A stretch of 64,000 nucleotides of DNA from Microglena sp. YARC (GCA_022414725.1 CM039465.1:23645108-23709107); one strand, 5' to 3'; shown: positions 32,871 through 45,472, counted from the stretch's first letter. Notes: a model not told the origin generated them from the letters alone. Made by a program: numbers and translations.

Positions 32871-35776
32871 CAACGTAGCTGACCTGGGGGCAGGAGCAGA
32901 AGGGAGGCTCCAACACCCAACAAACAGTGTTTGGAGAAGCTGAATAGAGTCCACCATCAGGTGCCTGTGAACTATCTGGAGATTTACGATTTGGTACTTC
33001 AGAAATACAATAACTAGCCATCACCTGCAGTCAAGAGTTCAAAAAATGATCAGCAAGACAAAACATGGTAGCAGGCACGCCCTTTTCTCTGCAGGACTAG
33101 GGTTTGCAATAAGGAACGCATATTTGCCCAGGACTGTGAACAATTGGACCTTGGCAATAAAGAATTCAGGAAATGATCAGCCGGCTGAATATTCAACATA
33201 TGAAGCCACTATATAAATTTTTTTATATACTTGGACAATCTAATCAAAGCCACCGACAGCTGGTACTCACGTGCTGGGTTTACTGCACTCAATTTTCCAA
33301 TTCAATTGTGCACAAAACGGGAGATACGAAACGCCATAGTTGTTCAGCAGTCTGAGTGCGGTTATTCCGGAAGTGATTTAGGAATTAGAGGAGGGTGTAA
33401 GCGATTGATTTCTCTTCATGAGTACAGAGAAATTCTTGTGGACACCTTTCTGGCCCCTCCTTCACTTTTTTTGGCTTTTCTAGCTTTTTCTCAGTGAGAT
33501 AATATTTCACTTTGGACTATCGTCTGGTCAAGAGTATTGGTGAGGGCGAGTTCATTGGTCTTGTCCGGCGGTTCTGTCATGCATTCTATATATGGGGGTC
33601 GGAACCATGATGGGATGAGGAATGGGAGAGGGGGTAATTCCGGGGGGTTCACAACGCCTCTCGAAGGGCAAAGGTTGCCATCCAAAGTTCGTCTCTAAAT
33701 ATACTGCAATTTGCCAGTGAACTATCCGTCCTGATTTGATTTGATTTCCAGGCACTCCAATAGAACCATAACTTGGGGCTAGCTGGCATGGCTGGTATGG
33801 GAAGCTGATACTATTATGTTTTGCTCGCGGTTCCCCACAATACTGCAAGGGTTCTAGTTGAATGTATTGTGGAAGATCAATTTCAGTCAGATGATCAACT
33901 TCCAGTTTTTTTCATGGGGTCGGAGGTTCCCTCCCTCCCCGCACCCTCCTTCCAGATATTTAAAACCTTTTAGTGCCGTACAGAAGGTCATTTTTTTCGT
34001 CCTCCTGCAGCGAAAAACAATTAGAGAAGGAGCTATTAATATACATTTATCTGGCAAACTCAGAGGCATCCCTGAGTTTGCATAGTGAATTACGATAGAA
34101 TACTGTGTTTAATTATGCACAAAGTGCTAAACACAGCAAAAAAGGAGCATCCTGGCAACGAAAAATCACAAGAACGAATCTTGAATTGAAGACAGATGAA
34201 AGAAAGAATTGTAGTCAAGCACACAAAACAAGGGAGTAAGTGCGGCAGCATACTATTAAAAACCTTAATGGAGTGGCTTTACCATTTATAAATTGAACTA
34301 AAGAATGGCAAATGAAAATTGAGGTAATAGGATGTGCAGGAATCGTGCTTGATTGGAAGCATATTATTATGAAGATAAAAAACAGTTCTTTTTTCTTCTA
34401 GAGAGAGATAGAGCTAACTAGAGTCTTTCAAAACAAAGCTCCATGTGACTATCGTAGGAGTTCAAGAGCTTACATCTCGTTGAACGGATCCATCTTTGCA
34501 ATTCTCGGCTCTAGGTAGTGCTGTCTGAGGGTGGATCCAACTCTGGCATACTTACAAAACTGCAAGATTTAGAAAAATCATTGTGTTTGCATAACACTGT
34601 GTCACAGACAAGGCAGAAAAAAGCTTGCCACGTTCATACAAGGGGTCTGGGAAGTTTTCTAGAACACTACGCTCTCGTTTTTATTTTAATGTTGACCTCC
34701 CCCCACCTTCCGCCCCCCCCCCCCCACCCCCCCCCAGCTTGTGAGGCCCATATCATCTCTCCCTTATTATTTAGTTAGGGGGTCATAGTAGGGTGCACAG
34801 TGATCTAGGCTGATTCGTTTGTCTTTTTTTAACGTATTCTATTTCTGGTCTTGCAGGCTTATGGCAGATTGTAGTTAGACAATGTTGGATCAAAGGTGTT
34901 CATGGTTTTGTTGCAATACTAAGGTCCCCCTTCCTAGCCCTGATTAAGAGCTTAACTATCTAGTTCATTAGTTTTGGGTGTCCTGAGAGATTTTGAAGAC
35001 GGTTTTCAGGCTATGTGCAGTGCATTGTCCGGTTATAAGTACCTCTTGTAGAGCACCCAAGAAAGTTATGAGATGCGTTGAAATAGTTGGTGAGTTTCTC
35101 TTTGGTTTGGCCCAACATTCACTCATAGGATGTATTGAGGACACGAACCTGTTGATTGCCACTCTTCTGAGCTCTGAGCCTGAGTATACAGCTAACTCAA
35201 TGTTCAGAACAAGTCACGGATTCAGACAGCTTCTGCTTCGAGCAGCTTTTTATGGTTGCCTTATCTTCCGCGGTTTAACGTTCAAATTACGCATCTAAAA
35301 AACACACATGGCCGCAATTAAAGAAATACCTCGCAATTCAGATATTAGCCTGAGAGGGGGAGCACTCGGCGCCCTGCACATTATCACTCCCTTGTTATCT
35401 CACTCAGGGCACGCGGGCTTAGTCCCTTTCAGCCGCAACTACATTGCATGCACACAAGCAGTGCGCACACCTTCGCAATGAAGTCTTTTCCTCTCTTCAC
35501 CAACGCGCTCTCTCGTGAATGACAGAGAGGTTAATCGGGGTGTCTTCCAGTCAATTTCCGCGCCATGGGGAAGAAGAAGCTGAACAGAGCAATTTGGGTC
35601 CATGGTCCGGGTGTTTCAGGTGGCAGCAGTGGCCGACAGAACAATTACACCTTGATTAACAGATAGCTGGCCATTTTTTTTATCCGATTGGCATGTACAA
35701 GGGGTGCCTCGTCAAAGTTTTAGTTTGAGCTAGCTAGAGAGGAGCTTGAACAAGAGAGCAGAAGTCATCAATGCGT

Positions 35777-35979
35777 CAATGTTCATTTGTTGGGCCACGC
35801 ATAGTTACTTCTAGACAGCTCCTTTCACCCACCCTTGGGCCAAACCTAAAGCTAGGCAGTGCTTCTGAAAGCCGGCATGACAGGCATTCCAATGCACCAG
35901 TAATATTGGGGCTTGACTCAGTGGCTGGCTTATGGAGCTGGGTGGAAGCTGCTACGTGTAGCCCAAAAATGAATCAGTG
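35777..35979. repeat. MITE family C copy
   Basis: Left TTGGGCCACGCATAGTTAC then TTCTAGACAGCTCC; right GGAGCTGGGTGGAAGCTGC then TACGTGTAGCCCAAAAATG and CAGTG. Confidence 0.75.
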
Positions 35980-36009
35980 CAAAGCGTTAGCATAGATGCT
36001 CTCATTTAT

Positions 36010-36148
36010 AGGGTTGTCAAGTTTGATATCGTGGATTTACATGTTTTAAGATATATTGTAAAATGTAGGAACATGTCATAATATATTGCACAGTATCATA
36101 TGATATTTTGCCCAATCATCTTGGAACCACAACGAAGCTGACAACCCT
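36010..36148. repeat. MITE family E2 (AGGGTTGTCA TIR)
   Basis: AGGGTTGTCAA at the left and TGACAACCCT at the right form a perfect 10-bp inverted repeat. The interior is A/T-rich with GATATCG/ATATCATATGATAT palindromes. Confidence 0.7.
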
Positions 36149-36399
36149 CCTCATTTATCACTATGGAGGCAGGCCAACTGAATCCCAAGATGAGCACACT
36201 CACACAGGCGCACTTCGTATCATCCAGATTCTCCTGGTTACCGCAAGAAGTTCAAACAATGTTCCTGCATCACAGCTAGTCAGACTGCATTCGATGTGAT
36301 CAGAACGAAACAAGCAATCACATCAATGCTCCTCTAGTATTCCATGAGAGACAAATCATCACAGTTGTCAGGGAACAGATCACACGAGCTATGCCTCAC

Positions 36400-39345
36400 C
36401 TCTGCTGCCACATGGGGTAGCGGGTTCGGCGGACTATCCGGGTGTTGTCCATGTAGTACGTTCCTCCTGATTTCATTGACCCCACAGTAATCCTCACAAA
36501 CCTGAATCAGAGTTACAAATCGAGGCATTAGCATTGATGCATTTTTCTGATGAGGTGAACATACAAACACTCTCATCTATAACCGTATCCCTGCATGACA
36601 CCACCTCTTAATTTTGGCGAATAAATTGTTAACACAGGGCTATGACCCAATCAGAGTACAGCAGGTCAGTCCCAACATGCATGCTTGCATTAACACATGA
36701 GGACATATCAAATGTTGGAGCATAAACGTACAGTACATGAAAATGAAAACATGGAAGTATCAGTGGAGACGACCCCGGTGGGCTATACACAGTTGATGTT
36801 TACCCCGCCCTTGTGCAACACTCATTTGGTGCTTGTCTGTGTTATTGAGAACGCGAATGAGAAAAAATGAAGGGATAGCCAAAACGATGTCTGTTAGTAA
36901 GTGAGTCCATCCGTCCGTCCATCACAATACTACATTTTCAGGTTTCATGAATAACAACAAAGAATTGAATATTACACATCTTCTAACAATCACAAGACTC
37001 AATAACACCAGTCAGATTCTCATAAGAACACATATGAGCATCGTAATTCACGAAAAGGAGCTCAGGTTGGGCCAAATAGCTACAATTCACGGATAACAAT
37101 TTGATTTAATGGTGCCTTAAGCTAACATTTCGAATTTGAACCATTCTAACATGTGCGTAAACATAGGTTTGAGAATATAAATGTTCTCAAAAATCTGAGG
37201 CGAAAACATATAAGCATCGCAATCCATGAACCTTTCCCCTCAGCACTTGGGCTTTAATTAGCACGGATCTTACCCACACCTCTGTGGGTGAGGTGGGCCT
37301 CCGTGAGCGACCACCCGGGATATTAAGCCACGCCAACTAAGGTACTACCGCCAGCATCTACAAAGATATCCCGTGCACTGCGAAAAACCCTTCTTTCCGC
37401 GAGTGCAACACCTTTAATGAGTCCACTCCAATGTTTGGCGTTTCCGCCCGACCTTGGTGCTTGCGCACAGACTGAGATCAGAGGCGGCCTGGTGGACATG
37501 AGTCGCGGAACCAAGATTCGCCAGCGTGGCCGCCTGGACGCCACAAACTGCCGGAACTGTACGTCCTGTCGAGCCCAGACCTCAACGGTACGTACTGTTC
37601 ACGGCTGGGCTGGGCCCAAACACACAATACATTATAACATTCCGTCAAATCAACCAGACCTCCGATTGGTCTCATTTGTTGTGCATCAAATTCAAAATTT
37701 TCAAAGTCATTTTTTTCTGAAAAATAAAGCCAATCTACATGTATGCATTGCATAACAGTACAGGCACGTATAATACTGCTTTTAAATCAACAACCCTGCA
37801 AAATTCCTCCTTTTTGTTACTTTTTAGTCAACAAAGCTACAATATCCGTCGATTCAATGCAATTATATTACATCCAATTAAATTCAATTCAATCAAATTC
37901 GAATTGATAAATTCAAAATGAATTAAATGCATTCAATCTACGTAAATGCAATTCAATTTGATTGAATTGAAATTCAATTAAAATAACTCAACATTTAATC
38001 AAATTAAATTAAAATCAATTCAATTCGGAACTCTGAGAATTTCATTCGGGACAGACCTCCAGATGCCCTTAATAATAATAGCTGACACTTATAACGACCC
38101 CACTGCGTAAGGCAGGCATGACAAATAAAATGCATCATGCATGATTAACTTACGAGTGGCTCCCTTTCGACTCAAAGTCCATGATGGGCAACTGCAATCA
38201 AGTGAAGGATACACATCCACAATGAGTGCATTCTTAACAACTGAAAGGTTGCATAAAACTAGCAAGAAGAAGCACTTCAAGGACCACCACCTAGAAAAGC
38301 TAAATCAAGTACTAGTGACAGGCAAACAGCGGTGTGTGTATGAAATAACTTGAATAGGGCCAGCAGAGACATTCCGAGTGATTATTCAGTGGAGGATGTG
38401 AGTGTGAGGAGTGAGAACCGGGTTCAGCAGTATTTACAGATGGTGGTAAGGAAGTCCAGGCGGAAGAGGGAGGAAGGTATTGCGCCCTCAATGATGCCCT
38501 GTCTCATGCATATGGGAATGCTGGCTGCTTGCATTCCTGACTCTTGTTTATTGCTTATCCTTGCATGCCTATCCCCAAGTGTCAACATGTATCAAATCAA
38601 TCTGTTGCGGTCCAACTGGGATAGAACCGGATACAAGTACATTATGACCAATAAGGACTTGGGGTGACCACTATTCCTCCCCTAGACTCTTGACACTACA
38701 GCACTGGACAAACCCTTCCTTTTTTTTTTATGGCAGCTTCACATGCCATAAACAATATCAAAAATGCACTGATGCCTTGATGACCAGCCAGATAAGAACC
38801 ACTACCTTACCTATAATCAGGGAGGTGTCACAAGAACAAACAGGACATAGCTGATGGCCAAATCCCCACCAGCACCACCGACATCCACCCTCCAACAAAC
38901 TCTGCATATCAAGTGGATGGCATGAGACATCGGAAAGCTCGTCCATAATGGGTGCAGTTACTCAAATCATGGGATTCCCCCATTACCCCTTGCATCCGAC
39001 CATAGCACCTACGTTGCGAGCGCGGCGTACAGTGATACAGATATAGTCACAGGAAGGCTCCTGCCACCACGGCGCTGTATCCTCAGGCTGGTCAGCATTC
39101 AATGACACCGCTGAATGAACTGATTCGCTAGCTCCGCCAAGATCGGCATCTGCACTTCGCGTCTCCATCACATCCGTGACAAAAGAAGGAGCTTCTAGGA
39201 GTTCTGGCATACTATGGCCATGCTCAAGATCGCCGGGGACAGAGCTCCGTGTGGTGACACTATTTGCCAGATTGGTCATGTGACCATCAACCTTTTTCGC
39301 GACTTTCGTCGCAGACTTGTGGACGCTCTTGAATAACTTCGACAT
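36400..39345 (-). CDS. C2-domain protein, first two exons only
   Basis: Exon 1, 39345-38987, starts MSKLFKSVHKSATK and encodes ~119 aa. It ends with a C2 first strand, CDYICITVRRARNVGAM, and donor GG|GTAATG. Exon 2, 36501-36400, joins in exact phase and reads FVRITVGSM, then TYYMDNTRIVRRTRYPMWQQ, the classic C2 pattern of a Thr/Arg strand followed by P-x-W. Its donor is AG|GTGAGG. C2 domains bind membranes, often through Ca2+. Here the usual SDPY calcium-loop segment is missing (VGCKG-FVRI), so Ca2+ binding is doubtful unless a small exon lies between. Later exons were not found; the domain and gene are incomplete. The long intron (38986-36502) contains no other supported gene. Confidence 0.65.
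37297..37600 (+). other. GC-rich island inside the C2 gene intron
   Basis: A G/C-rich patch with CpGs in otherwise A/T-rich sequence. On the plus strand it can be read as MSRGTKIRQRGRLDATNCRN with a GTACGT donor at 37590, but no continuation was found. The following 37,750-38,050 is strongly A/T-rich (AATTCAATT-type). Confidence 0.25.
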
Positions 39346-39369
39346 CGGGCTGTGGTGCTCTCAGTCTGA

Positions 39370-39430
39370 ATCCTAGACTGGAAAGGTAGGACTGGAATGG
39401 TAGGACTGGAATGGTAGGACTGGAATCTAT
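39370..39430 (+). repeat. Short tandem repeat, ~14-bp unit
   Basis: About four units of GAATGGTAGGACTG upstream of the C2 gene start. Confidence 0.8.
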
Positions 39431-39729
39431 TAGTTTCTAGGAGGCCAGAACCTGTATTGATCACGACACGAGGGATCACGACTGAAGAAGTGTAAACGGT
39501 CGGAAGATACCTACAGGCGTGGTTGAAGGAGAAGCAGGAGGAGACGGTATCCCAGAAATTGGCAGATGCTAGGCAGAGGGACCACGTGGTGGAAGTGGAC
39601 TCAATTATGAAGAGGCCATAGGCCAGTCCAGGCCGGTCCAGGCCAGTCCTGAGCCAGGGGTTAGCCCCCCGGGCCAGCCCCCTTGTCCAAAGCTGCGGTC
39701 AGGGGGGGCGCAAAAAAAACGTTCGACCA

Positions 39730-40560
39730 CTGAAAAAACGTTCGACCACTTTTCGCCCACTTTGTTTCGATTTTTCAAGATCATTGCGCAAGCAAGCAAG
39801 CCGGTGACCAGACGCGTAATCAGAGTATCAGAATATCAGGCACCATTATTGTCAGAGTCCTCCTTCATTCAGAAAAGCACTACCAGGAGATGGTCGAGGT
39901 CCCCAGCGGTGGGGGAGGCGTCGAGGTCACGTCGTCGCACCTTCGGAAATGTGTGCGGGAGATCATCCTCTCGAAACTCAAAGCGGGGCCGGGTTTGAGA
40001 TCAAAGCCGCGCAAGTTGTTGCTCAAGGACTGCATGCAAGGGCAGCTGGTGCCGGGTGGCAGCGACCAAACAACCGGCGCCGGCGAAGCCACCCGCGAGC
40101 AGCCCAAGCAGGCCAGGGAGAGCACGACCAGCAAGAAACGCGCCAGCAGAGCCGACGAGAGGGCTGGAGCCTGCGCTGCAGCCACAAAACCTGCTTCTGG
40201 TGCTCCTAATGTTTTGTTGGTGGAGAAGAAATGGCGGAACATGGAGCCCCTTGTGACCCATGCAAGTGCCAGCCATGCAATTGCCAACCCTGATAAGGTG
40301 GAGGTGATGGTGATGCTGGAGGAGAAGATACAGCCATGCACTTGGTTGAAGGAGGTGAAGAACAATAAGCCAGTGGGTGGAACACAGAGCAAAGCGAGGC
40401 GGGTAAAGGCATGGCAGCAAGAGCGAGTAGGCAAGGAGGGAGCTGATGGGATGGAGACAGATGCGGTTATTCCTAACGGGATGGAGGTAGAGGTGGTTTC
40501 TGAGGTGGAGCCCAAACAGGGGGCAGCAGCATCAGAAGTAGCGGAGGGAAGCACCAAGAA
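39730..40560 (+). repeat. Copy 1 of a duplicated ORF-bearing segment
   Basis: Nearly collinear with 63020-64000 from CCACTTTTCGCCCACTT through the ORF body. It carries the coding region at 39890. Confidence 0.85.
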
Positions 40561-41687
40561 GGATAAGAAGGGCAAGAAGAAGCGTAGCAAAGATGTCAAG
40601 GTGGAGCCCAAAGAACTGGCAGCAGCAGCAGCAGAAGAAGAAGTAGCGGAGGGAAGCACCAAGAAGGATAAGAAGGACAAGAAGAAGGCATGGCAGAGAT
40701 TGCCAAGGTGGAGCCGAAGAATTGGCAGCAGCAGCAGCAGCAGCAGAAGAAGTAGCGGAGGGAAGCACCAAGAAAGACAAGAAGAAGCGTAGCAGAGATG
40801 CCAAGGAGGAGCCCGAAGAACGGGCAGCAGCAGTAGCAGCAGCACAAGTAGCGGAGGGAAGCACCAAGAAAGACAAGAAGAAGCGTGGCAAAGATGCCGA
40901 GGTGGAGCCCGAAGAACAGGCAGCAGTAGCAGTAGCAGCAGCAGCAGTAGCAGCAGCAGCAGCAAGAGCATCATCATTATCAGCAGCAGCAGCAGCAGTT
41001 GTGGAGGGAATCACCAAGAAGGATAAGAATGATAATAAGAAGCGTAGCAAAGATGCCGAGGTGGAGCCCAAAGAACAAGCAGCAGTAGCAGTAGCAGCAG
41101 CAGCAGTAGCAGCAGCAGCAGCAAGAGCATCATCATTATCAGCAGCAGCAGCAGCAGTTGTGGAGGGAATCACCAAGAAGGATAAGAATGATAATAAGAA
41201 GCGTAGCAAAGATGCCGAGGTGGAGTCCCAAGAACAGGCGGCAGTGGCAGCAGCAGTTGCGGAGGGAATCACCAAGACGGATAAGAAGGACAAGAAGAAG
41301 CGAAGCAAAGATGCTGAGGTGGAGCCTGAAGAACAGGCGACGGTAGTAGCAGCAGCAGCAGCAGTATCAGAAAGAAGCACGGACAAGGAATATAAGGATA
41401 AGCAGAAGCGTAGCAAATATGCCAAGGTGAAGCCCCAAGAACTGGCGGCAATAGCAGCAGCAGCAGCAGCAGCAGTAGTAGCAGCAGCAGCAGTAGTAGT
41501 GGCAGCAGCAGCAGCAGTAGTAGCAGCAGCAGCAGCAGTAGTAGTAGCAGCAGCAGCGGTATTGGAGGGAATAACCAGACCAACCCAGACCAACCAAACC
41601 CAGACCAACCTAGGCCACCCAGACGCATCCCAGACAAACCAAACCAACCAGAGCGACCCAGAGCGACCCAGAGCAGACCCAGAGTAA
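39890..41687 (+). pseudogene. Lys/Ala-rich repeat protein, copy 1, frameshifted
   Basis: ATG at 39890 opens 300 codons to 40792. The N-terminal part SSHLRKCVREIILSKLKAG, then LRSKPRKLLLKDCM looks like a small helical DNA-binding module (DEK C-terminal domain-like; weak). A repeated module follows: EGSTKKDKKDKKKRSKDAEV plus a poly-Ala stretch, about nine times. Near 40690 one module has 17 nt where others have 15, shifting the frame; the same modules continue in another frame at 40722-41687. Relative to copy 2 (63179) it lacks ~48 residues in frame. The family may be a host multigene family or a mobile-element protein; function is unknown. Confidence 0.6.
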
Positions 41688-42086
41688 ACCCAGAGCAAAC
41701 CAGGGCAAAAGCCAGAGCCAAACCAGAGCCAAACCCAGAGCCAAACAGCCAGAGCAAACCAGAGCAAACCCAAAGCCAAACAGCCAAACAGCCAAACTCA
41801 AACCATCCCATCCCATCCGTGTGTAGGCTCTCAAACAGGCTGCCATTCAAAAATCGGATTCAGTTCTGTCCCTAGAGAACTGTGGAGGGTGGATCACGAC
41901 TGGAAGGCAGCTAGGGCTGGATGAGAAGGGCGTGATACAAGGCCTAACAGGCCCCCCCACAATCCCAGCCTACTCAGCTGCAGGGCGAGAGGAGGAGAAC
42001 ATAGAGGTGTTGAGAGTGCTAGAGCAAGCTGGTCTTCGTTATGAACAGGTAAATTGAATTTGTTGAAGCATAATGCATGCACAGTA

Positions 42087-42157
42087 AAACATATGTATGT
42101 ACGTATGTATGTATGTATGTATGTATGTATGTATGTATGTATGTATGTATGTATGTA
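42087..42157 (+). repeat. (TATG)n microsatellite at the 3' edge of Helitron copy A
   Basis: TATG units with one TACG variant, running directly into the Helitron terminus at 42158. Confidence 0.95.
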
Positions 42158-43444
42158 CTAGTACATTGCCCGTGTGGCCGAGGCCACCCGCCACACCACC
42201 CACCCAGGTCCTGGGTCCTGTTCTGGCCTGGGTTACATAACGTGGCATCGCCCTTGAACGTACACCCCTCCCCCCCCCCCCCCCCCCCCCTCCCTTACTC
42301 ACATGCACACAGTCAAGATATGTCCCCCTTTGCAAAATATTTAACACATGCCCACTTCCTTTCCTTACTAAAAATATACCCCCCACACCCCCAGCCCCCA
42401 GGACCTGGGTAAAATATCGGGTTACGTCCTTGTATGTACCCCCCCTACTCAGATGTATGACACACATACCATTCCAACTCAACCCAAGCCAGACCCACAG
42501 CCTCCACACATTTCTGAATCCAGCGGTCCAAGTGTGATAAATGGGAAGGAAATGGCTGCTCGCATCCACTGGCTGCCAACCGTGACACAATAGATGCACA
42601 GGCATGGTGAAAGTGCGCATGCGTGAAGTGAATGGTGGCAACGCTCGCAGGTGGAAGAGCGCTGAGGATAGAATGGGCGCCTGACGAGAACAATGAGAAC
42701 TCAGAATGTATTTTGAGAATTCGAATGCCCCTGGCTCTTCATGCGAGAGTCTGGGTGAGGAACAGGGGAGGGAGGTATGGATGCGTAGGCACAAAGATCG
42801 CTGGTGAGAAAGAATTGCGCATGATTGGGGAAAGAGATTTGAAGTTCCGGGGTTGCGAGAAAGTTGCGAGTATCTATTTCCATTCCCAGCTCGTCCAGGC
42901 TGACCTACAGCAATTTTCCAAACGCCGTCTCTAATTTGCATCGCTCCTATGCTCTTCGGCATGTAAAGCTCGCTGGCTGGCTGTATTCGTCGCCCGTCTG
43001 CCTACATCTTGTTGATTGTGCGCATTCATGGCATCGAGGAGCAATAGATGATAAACAATTAGTCTGAGCGCCATTACTGGTTTTAACGCTCAGACCGAAT
43101 GCGGAATAGATTATCGCTTCGCATTCATCTGCTCTGTCATTTTTCGAAATCTGGGTAGGGATTTGGATGGGTATTCGGCTCAGTCAAAAAGGCGGAGAGG
43201 GCGATGGCGCGCAGGTGTAATCTTGATGCCGAGGAGAATTCTGGAAACTGGGAAAACTTCAACTGGGAATTCGAATTTTTACGCACTCAAGTCGGCTCAG
43301 TGAAGATACGAATTCAGCCAATAGCCAGGGTGGGTAGTTGGGTGTTTCGCTATTAGTAACGCTAATTAAGTTGAAAGCCAGCTATCGCCAGGTCGGGTTC
43401 GCGAACTTTTCACAGAAATCCTTTTATGTCTATATATATATAGA
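42158..43444 (-). mobile_element. Non-autonomous Helitron, copy A
   Basis: On the minus strand the element starts A|TCTATATATATATAGACAT at 43444. It ends with a hairpin GTGGCC TC GGCCAC (plus 42174-42187), 12 nt, then CTAG at 42158, followed by T. The 5' TC, 3' CTRR, subterminal 3' hairpin and insertion between A and T are the Helitron hallmarks. No Rep/helicase ORF. It sits inside a TATG microsatellite. The ~1.3-kb body is collinear with copy B. Open frames in it are not supported as genes. Confidence 0.8.
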
Positions 43445-43447
43445 TTT

Positions 43448-43496
43448 ATGTATGTATGTATGTATGTATGTATGTATGTATGTATGTATGTATGTA
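43448..43496 (+). repeat. (TATG)n microsatellite between Helitron copies A and B
   Basis: Twelve or so TATG units separate the 5' end of copy A from the 3' end of copy B. Confidence 0.95.
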
Positions 43497-45164
43497 CTAG
43501 TACATTGCCCGTGTGGCCGAGGCGCACCCGCCACACCACCCACCCAGGTCCTGGGTCCTGTTCTGGCCTGGGTTACATAACGTGCGCTTGAACGTACACC
43601 CTCCGCCCCCCCCCTTACTCACATGCACACAGTCAAGATATGTCCCTTTGCAAAATATCTAACACATGCCACTTCTTTCCTTACTAAAAATATACTCCCC
43701 CCACCCCCCCCCACCCCCCAGCCCCCAGGACCTGGGGTAACATATCGGGTTACGTCCTTGTATGTACCCCCCTACCCAGATGTATGACACACAAACCATT
43801 CCAACTCAACCCAAGCCAGACCCACAGCCTCACACATTCTGAATCCCTCCTTGCCCTTCACCCACCCCATGTACACACTTTCTCTTTCTTTCCCCTCCCC
43901 TCGCCCCAAGCATCCCCACCCATGGTGGGTCAACCTGCAGCTGTTGCTTTGACCAGGAAGTTCCAGGCAGTCTTCTATCGCAAGCATGCTAGGGACTACC
44001 GATGTATCAATGCTTGAAACAGTGAAAAGAGATTGGCTGAGGGGTGCAAGGGCCATATCGCGATTATATGGTAGAAATCTTCGACTTCCGTCCGATCAAC
44101 ACCTGCTGAATCAAAATTCGCAGCGCCGTGCTTAACGATCATCGATACAATGAAATGAGATTGCATAGATAGGATTGCATAGATAGGAGCGGTCCAAGTG
44201 TGATAAATGGGAAGGAAATGGCTGCTTGCATCCACTGGCTGCCAACCGTGACACAATTAATGCACAGGCATGGTGAAAGTGCGCATGCGTGAAGTGAATG
44301 GTGGCAACGCTCGCAGGCGGAAGAGCGCTGAGGATCGAATGGGCGCCTGACGAGAACTCATTACGTATTTTGACGCTGAGGATCGAACTGGCGCCCAATG
44401 AGAACTCAGAATGTATTTTGAGAATTCGAATGCCCCTGGCTCTTCATGCGAGAGTCTGGGTGAGGAACAGGGGAGGGAGGTATGGATGCCTAGGCACAAA
44501 GATCGCTGGTGAGAAAGAATTGCGCATGATTGGGGAAAGAGATTTGAAGTTCCGGGGTTGCGAGAAAGTTGCGAGTATCCATTTCCATTCCCAGCATGTC
44601 AGGCTGACCTACAGCATTTGCCAAACGCCGTCTCTGATTTGCATCGCTCTCTATGCTCTTTCGGCATGTAGAGCTCGCCTTTCGCTATGAAGAGCTCGCT
44701 GGCTGGCTGTATTCGTTGCCCGTCTGCTTAAATCTGTTTGATTGTGCGCATTCATGGTGGCGTCGAGGAGCAGAAGATTATAGACAATTAGTCTGAGCGC
44801 CATTCTTGGTTTTGACGCTCAGATCGAATGCGGAAGATGATTTATCGCAACGCATTCACCTGCTCTGTCATTTTCGAAATCTCGGTAGTGAGTTGGATGA
44901 GTATTCGGCTCAGTCAAAAAGGCGGAAAGGGAGATGGCGCGCAGGTGTGATCTTGATGCGGAGGAGTGAAAGTTGCTTGAAAGCTGAATTGGGGATTCGA
45001 ATTTTACGCACTCGGAGTCGACTCAGTCACGATAAGCTATTTCTAACCCGCGAATTCAGCCGATAGGCGGTGTGGGTGATTCGCTATGAGTATCTCGGTA
45101 ATTAAGCCAAAGCCAGCTAGCGTCGGCGTCGAACTTTTTTCAGAAATCCGTGTATGTCTTTCTA

Positions 45165-45171
<7 letters not shown>
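43497..45171 (-). mobile_element. Non-autonomous Helitron, copy B
   Basis: The 3' terminus at 43497-43500 is CTAG with the same GTGGCC/GGCCAC hairpin region. The 5' end near 45171 lies in an ATATATATAGAAAGACATAC run. It is collinear with copy A except for an extra ~340-bp block at 43850-44190 and a short duplication near 44340-44400. It is arranged head-to-tail with copy A. Confidence 0.75.
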
Positions 45172-45232
<61 letters not shown>

Positions 45233-45266
45233 TGTATGTATGTATGTATGTATGTATGTATGTATA
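45168..45266 (+). repeat. (TATG)n microsatellite at the 5' edge of Helitron copy B
   Basis: About 24 TATG units with one TATA variant. Confidence 0.95.
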
Positions 45267-45362
45267 CCTTTACCAAATACCAGTCCATATATGCTATTGG
45301 GGGAGAGATCCACCACATATTATGCCCATGGTGGTGGTGGGGGTGGGGGTGGGGGGTCCAGG

Positions 45363-45391
45363 GTCTCTCTCTCTCTCTCTCCTCTCTCTCT

Positions 45392-45472
<81 letters not shown>
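45363..45472 (+). repeat. (CT)n / (CA)n compound microsatellite
   Basis: CT dinucleotides with CTCCTCT interruptions, then about ten CA units. Confidence 0.95.

Larger units (their letters stand above)
31501..36399. other. Mostly featureless; possible 3' part of the C2-domain gene
   Basis: No complete gene could be built. One plausible minus-strand exon is 32460-32385: acceptor AATCCAG|ATC, strong donor T|GTATGT, encoding the hydrophobic IVESLRIGLIFLVAMA then SMFNLVIGS, a possible membrane segment. It might belong to the C2-domain gene, but the connecting exons were not found. Repeats: MITE C fragment 32588-32690, family D 32699-32870, MITE C 35777-35979, MITE E2 36010-36148, a C-rich tract at 34700-34737. 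Confidence 0.35.

Noticed and set aside
39880..41779. Long minus-strand Leu/Ser-rich ORFs opposite the Lys/Ala-rich gene
   Set aside because: Antisense shadows of GCA/AAG repeats; the plus strand has the coherent modules and the paralogue at 63179.
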